A stretch of 64,000 bases of DNA, taken from positions 86,964-150,963 of the forward strand of contig CANMDW010000011.1 of NCBI GenBank assembly GCA_947496705.1. Direction: 5' to 3'. Below are positions 61,595 through 64,000 of the stretch, piece after piece. Source of the stretch: an uncultured Aquimarina sp. Its GTDB lineage: Bacteria; Bacteroidota; Bacteroidia; Flavobacteriales; Flavobacteriaceae. Under the pieces are notes generated by a model, which saw nothing but the letters and a program-made list of their open reading frames with translations, searched no databases and was not told the DNA's origin. How positions within the stretch are numbered: position 1 is the stretch's first letter; the number at the start of each line of letters is the position of its first letter. Made by a program: the position numbers and the translations under genes.

Positions 61595-61596
61595 TA

Positions 61597-61631
61597 CTTA
61601 AAAATAAAAAATCCTGCTCGAAGAGCAGGAT
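61597..61631 (-). terminator. Terminator of the M42 peptidase gene
   Basis: On the minus strand ATCCTGCTC pairs with GAGCAGGAT (61611-61619 with 61623-61631, loop of 3), followed by a T-rich tail of about a dozen bases. It lies only a few bases upstream of the Nudix start codon. Confidence 0.85.
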
Positions 61632-61647
61632 GTATATTGTAAGTGAT

Positions 61648-62739
61648 TTACTTTTCAAAATAGCTATAGCTGTCACCAGATTTAATATTCAAAAGACTCT
61701 CGTAGATCAATTGTATCACATTTTCAACATCATCTCTGTGTACCATTTCTACAGTAGTGTGCATATATCGCAACGGTAATGAAATTAAGGCCGAAGCTAC
61801 CCCTCCATTACTATATGCAAAAGCATCGGTATCTGTACCTGTCATTCTGCTGGATGCCATACGCTGAAAAGGTATTTTTTTACTTTCGGCAGTTTCAATA
61901 AGTAATTCTCTTAGCTTGTTTTGAACTGCAGGCGCATAGGAAATTACAGGCCCATCACCAATCTTGGTTTCTCCCTGGGTTTTCTTTTCGATCATTGGGG
62001 TAGTGGTATCATGACACACATCGGTTACAATGGCAACGTTGGGTTTAATGGTTTGTGTAATCATCTCTGCTCCCCTTAAACCAATTTCTTCCTGTACAGA
62101 ATTGGTGATATATAAACCAAATGGTAGTTTCTTTTTGTTTTCTTTTAATAAACGAGCGACTTCTGCAATCATAAACCCTCCCATACGGTTATCGAGAGCA
62201 CGGCATACAAATTTGTTTTTATTCAGAATAAAAAATTCATCGGGGTACGTGATAACACATCCTACATGAACTCCAAGTTTTAAAACCTCTTCTTTGGTAT
62301 TACAGCCTACATCAATGCAGATATTCTCGAGAGTTGGTGGTTGCTCTTTTGTTGCTTTTCTGGTATGAATTGCAGGCCAGCCAAAAACCCCGTGTACAAT
62401 CCCTTTTTTGGTGTGAATATTTACGCGTTTTGACGTAGCAATCTGATGATCACTACCCCCATTTCTAATCACATAAATAAGACCGTTATCAGTAATGTAG
62501 TTTACATACCAGGAAATCTCATCGGCATGGCCTTCAATAACAACTTTGTATTTGGCTTTTGGATTAATGACTCCAACCGCGGTTCCATATGTATCGGTAA
62601 TAAAATCATCTACATAAGGTTTCAGATAATTCATCCAGATTTTTTGCCCTTCCCATTCATATCCTGTTGGAGCTGGATTGTTTAAGTATGTTGAAAGAAA
62701 AGTCAGCGACTTTTTATTTAAAATGCTTTTTTTTGCCAT
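61648..62739 (-). CDS. M42-family metallopeptidase
   Basis: This 363-residue protein has the M42 co-catalytic metal ligands: VIEGHADEISW (His), CRALDNRMGGFM (bridging Asp), SVQEEIGLRGA (catalytic and metal Glu), IVTDVCHDTTTP (Asp), and a C-terminal RYMHTTVEMVHRDD (His). It is a cytoplasmic aminopeptidase that assembles into large tetrahedral particles in characterised members. It is divergent from the DUF4294 gene and separated from the Nudix gene by a strong terminator. Confidence 0.94.
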   Translation of the reverse strand: MAKKSILNKKSLTFLSTYLNNPAPTGYEWEGQKIWMNYLKPYVDDFITDTYGTAVGVINPKAKYKVVIEGHADEISWYVNYITDNGLIYVIRNGGSDHQIATSKRVNIHTKKGIVHGVFGWPAIHTRKATKEQPPTLENICIDVGCNTKEEVLKLGVHVGCVITYPDEFFILNKNKFVCRALDNRMGGFMIAEVARLLKENKKKLPFGLYITNSVQEEIGLRGAEMITQTIKPNVAIVTDVCHDTTTPMIEKKTQGETKIGDGPVISYAPAVQNKLRELLIETAESKKIPFQRMASSRMTGTDTDAFAYSNGGVASALISLPLRYMHTTVEMVHRDDVENVIQLIYESLLNIKSGDSYSYFEK

Positions 62740-62848
62740 CGTATTATTTCATTTTATTGCGAAAATAGTAATATTCACATTCATTTTACAGTTTACAATT
62801 CGTTAATTACTAATTTTGGAACAATTTTAGAAGTTCTCATATCCTACT

Positions 62849-63562
62849 ATGTTTAAACATTTGCCTTACATATTATCATTGATGCTTACGTCTTTGGCCT
62901 TTGCTCAAAAAGGAGAGCCGAAAATAGACACTACTAAAATAGACACTACAGGGTATGTACAGTATTATATTATTGAAGGAGATACAATTCCTCATGAAGC
63001 CATAAATCTTGATGAAGTCGTTATTCTGGGAAGACTAAAATTTAAAGATAAACTCGCCAGAAGAAAATATTTGATCCTAAGGCGCAAGACAAGAAAAGTG
63101 TACCCTTATGCAAAATTGGCTGCAGATCGGCTAACTGCGCTTAACGAAAGATTGGAAAATATCGAATCCAAGAGAAAACGAAAGCGTTATGTTAAATTGC
63201 TGCAAAAGTATATGGAGGAAGAGTTTACAGCAGAACTCAAGAAAATGACACGTACCGAAGGCCAGATATTGGTAAAATTAATTCATCGGCAAACAGGCAA
63301 GACGATGTTTGATTTGGTAAAAGAATACCGAAGTGGATGGAGGGCTTTTTGGTATAATAATACAGCGAAGCTTTTTAGTATTTCCTTGAAAGAAAAGTAT
63401 GACCCAATATATGTAGAAGAAGACTATTGGATAGAAGATATATTGCAACGTAGTTTCCAGTCCAATATTCTCGAGGAACAAAAGACCGCTTTGGATTTTA
63501 GTTTTTATGACTTAAGAAATAAATGGTCTGATACCGCCAAAACTACTTCTGTAAAGAATTGA
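62849..63562 (+). CDS. DUF4294-family exported protein
   Basis: This 237-residue protein has a signal peptide (residues 1-19, ending AFAQ) and then matches DUF4294, a Bacteroidota family without known function: YYIIEGDTIPHEAINLDEVV, KYLILRRKTRKVYPYAKLAA, and LVKLIHRQTGKTMFDLVKEY. The mature part is basic and helical. It is divergent from the M42 peptidase, a common arrangement in relatives as far as I recall, so a shared role is possible but unproven. Confidence 0.87.
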   Translation: MFKHLPYILSLMLTSLAFAQKGEPKIDTTKIDTTGYVQYYIIEGDTIPHEAINLDEVVILGRLKFKDKLARRKYLILRRKTRKVYPYAKLAADRLTALNERLENIESKRKRKRYVKLLQKYMEEEFTAELKKMTRTEGQILVKLIHRQTGKTMFDLVKEYRSGWRAFWYNNTAKLFSISLKEKYDPIYVEEDYWIEDILQRSFQSNILEEQKTALDFSFYDLRNKWSDTAKTTSVKN

Positions 63563-63846
63563 TTTTTTGGTGTTTCCCCGATTGAGGTCGGGCTAAAGGC
63601 CGACAAGGCAGGTTTGTTATATTTTTTGTCAAACAAAAGAGATTTTAAAATTTGTAGCTTTTTTGATACAGAAAATATAGACAAAAGGATGCCACTATCA
63701 TCCCTAATACTACAGCAGTATAAGTTCATTGAATAAAAACCGCAAAAAATGACCTCCTGTTTTGAATAATTTTCTTATCTTCGCTTTCTATCTTTTTTAA
63801 AATCAGGAGTTTTCTTATTTCCTGAAGATTTTCTTAAAAAAAGGTG

Positions 63847-63876
63847 TTGCGTTTAATTATTATTGGTGTATGTTTG
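63847..63876 (+). promoter_or_regulatory. Strong promoter (upstream of pair)
   Basis: TTG at 63847-63849, 19-bp spacer, TATGTTTG at 63869-63876; exact match to TTG-N19-TAnnTTTG. No open frame follows that could be the target within the window. Confidence 0.7.
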
Positions 63877-63963
63877 CACGCTCAAAATCGGGGTTTGATT
63901 TTGATTGTTCATTGAAGGCTTATTTTATAGCGAAAACTTTTTCAAAAATACTTGATTAAATTT

Positions 63964-63993
63964 TTGGAGGTTTGCCTAAGGGTTGTATATTTG
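63964..63993 (+). promoter_or_regulatory. Strong promoter (downstream of pair)
   Basis: TTG at 63964-63966, 19-bp spacer, TATATTTG at 63986-63993. Transcription should start at or just before the end of the window, so the gene is beyond it. Confidence 0.75.
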
Positions 63994-64000
63994 CACCCGC

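Larger units (their letters stand above)
63563..64000. other. Non-coding region leading to a probable stable-RNA operon
   Basis: No gene is visible in these 438 bases. A GC-rich inverted stretch (GGTCGGGCTAAAGGCCGAC) lies near 63587-63605. Two consensus promoters follow in tandem (63847-63876 and 63964-63993), both reading TTTGCAC after the -7 box. The downstream transcript starts outside the window. Confidence 0.55.

Overview
The window looks like chromosomal DNA of a marine-type member of the Flavobacteriaceae (Bacteroidota). I infer this from the AT-rich base use, promoters of the Bacteroidota type (TTG, about 19 bp, TAnnTTTG), the near absence of Shine-Dalgarno sequences, many lipoprotein signals, two proteins with type IX secretion (T9SS) C-terminal signals, a head-GIN (DUF2807) protein, a DUF4294 protein and a short-form LeuA. 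Aquimarina or a close relative would fit, but I cannot fix the genus without a search. No tRNA, rRNA gene, prophage, IS transposase or CRISPR array was seen. Two tandem consensus promoters at the right edge suggest a stable-RNA operon just outside.

Layout. 0-8.4 kb: a partial secreted M20 peptidase with an unusual metal-site residue, a TPR lipoprotein, dnaN followed by a fragment of a sugar epimerase gene, a glutamine cyclotransferase lipoprotein, the SRP RNA gene, an SDR oxidoreductase, fsa, and a thioredoxin-fold lipoprotein without its CxxC. 8.6-22 kb: an ABC-F ATPase with one degenerate ATP site, a two-gene unit encoding a giant Asp-box (BNR) T9SS protein, a divergent TetR/GMC-oxidoreductase pair, a run of small and membrane proteins, a DUF922/DUF1460 pair, and a membrane-anchored AraC regulator. 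22.6-27.1 kb: the leucine operon leuA-leuC-leuD-leuB on the minus strand, with an internal hairpin and a good terminator. 27.3-37.2 kb: a TPR-like protein, an unknown membrane protein, a DMT transporter, an RluA-type pseudouridine synthase, panB, an NTF2-like protein, L-serine dehydratase and dnaK. 37.5-41.3 kb: two tiny duplicated genes for Gly-Gly-leader peptides (not previously listed because of their size), a CARDB/T9SS protein, and a TPR-TM-AraC regulator. 41.8-50.4 kb: a DUF2807 protein, acpH-like plus ggt, an SMP-30-like lipoprotein, glmM, tandem LpxL-type acyltransferases and a rhomboid protease. 50.7-64 kb: a TlpA-type lipoprotein, a large GAF-like protein, an HD-phosphohydrolase fused to a Pycsar-effector-like membrane domain, a 1234-residue metallophosphoesterase/CotH-kinase-like/beta-barrel fusion, a beta-propeller lipoprotein with dps, a Nudix hydrolase, an M42 peptidase and a DUF4294 protein.

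The intergenic DNA is unusually rich in short elements with terminal inverted repeats. I distinguish at least five families (about 70-330 bp), several carrying nested GC-rich palindromes. None encodes a transposase, so they look like MITEs or similar non-autonomous elements. Two element ends supply the stop codon of the neighbouring gene (leuB and the GAF-like gene), and one element separates the two duplicated Gly-Gly-leader peptide genes.

The strongest candidates for something undescribed are the Gly-Gly peptide pair at 37.5-38.1 kb, the HD-PycTM fusion at 54.7-55.8 kb, and the phosphatase/kinase-like/outer-membrane fusion at 55.9-59.6 kb. Starts were moved from the longest reading frame where the sequence argued for it; the reason is given in each entry.
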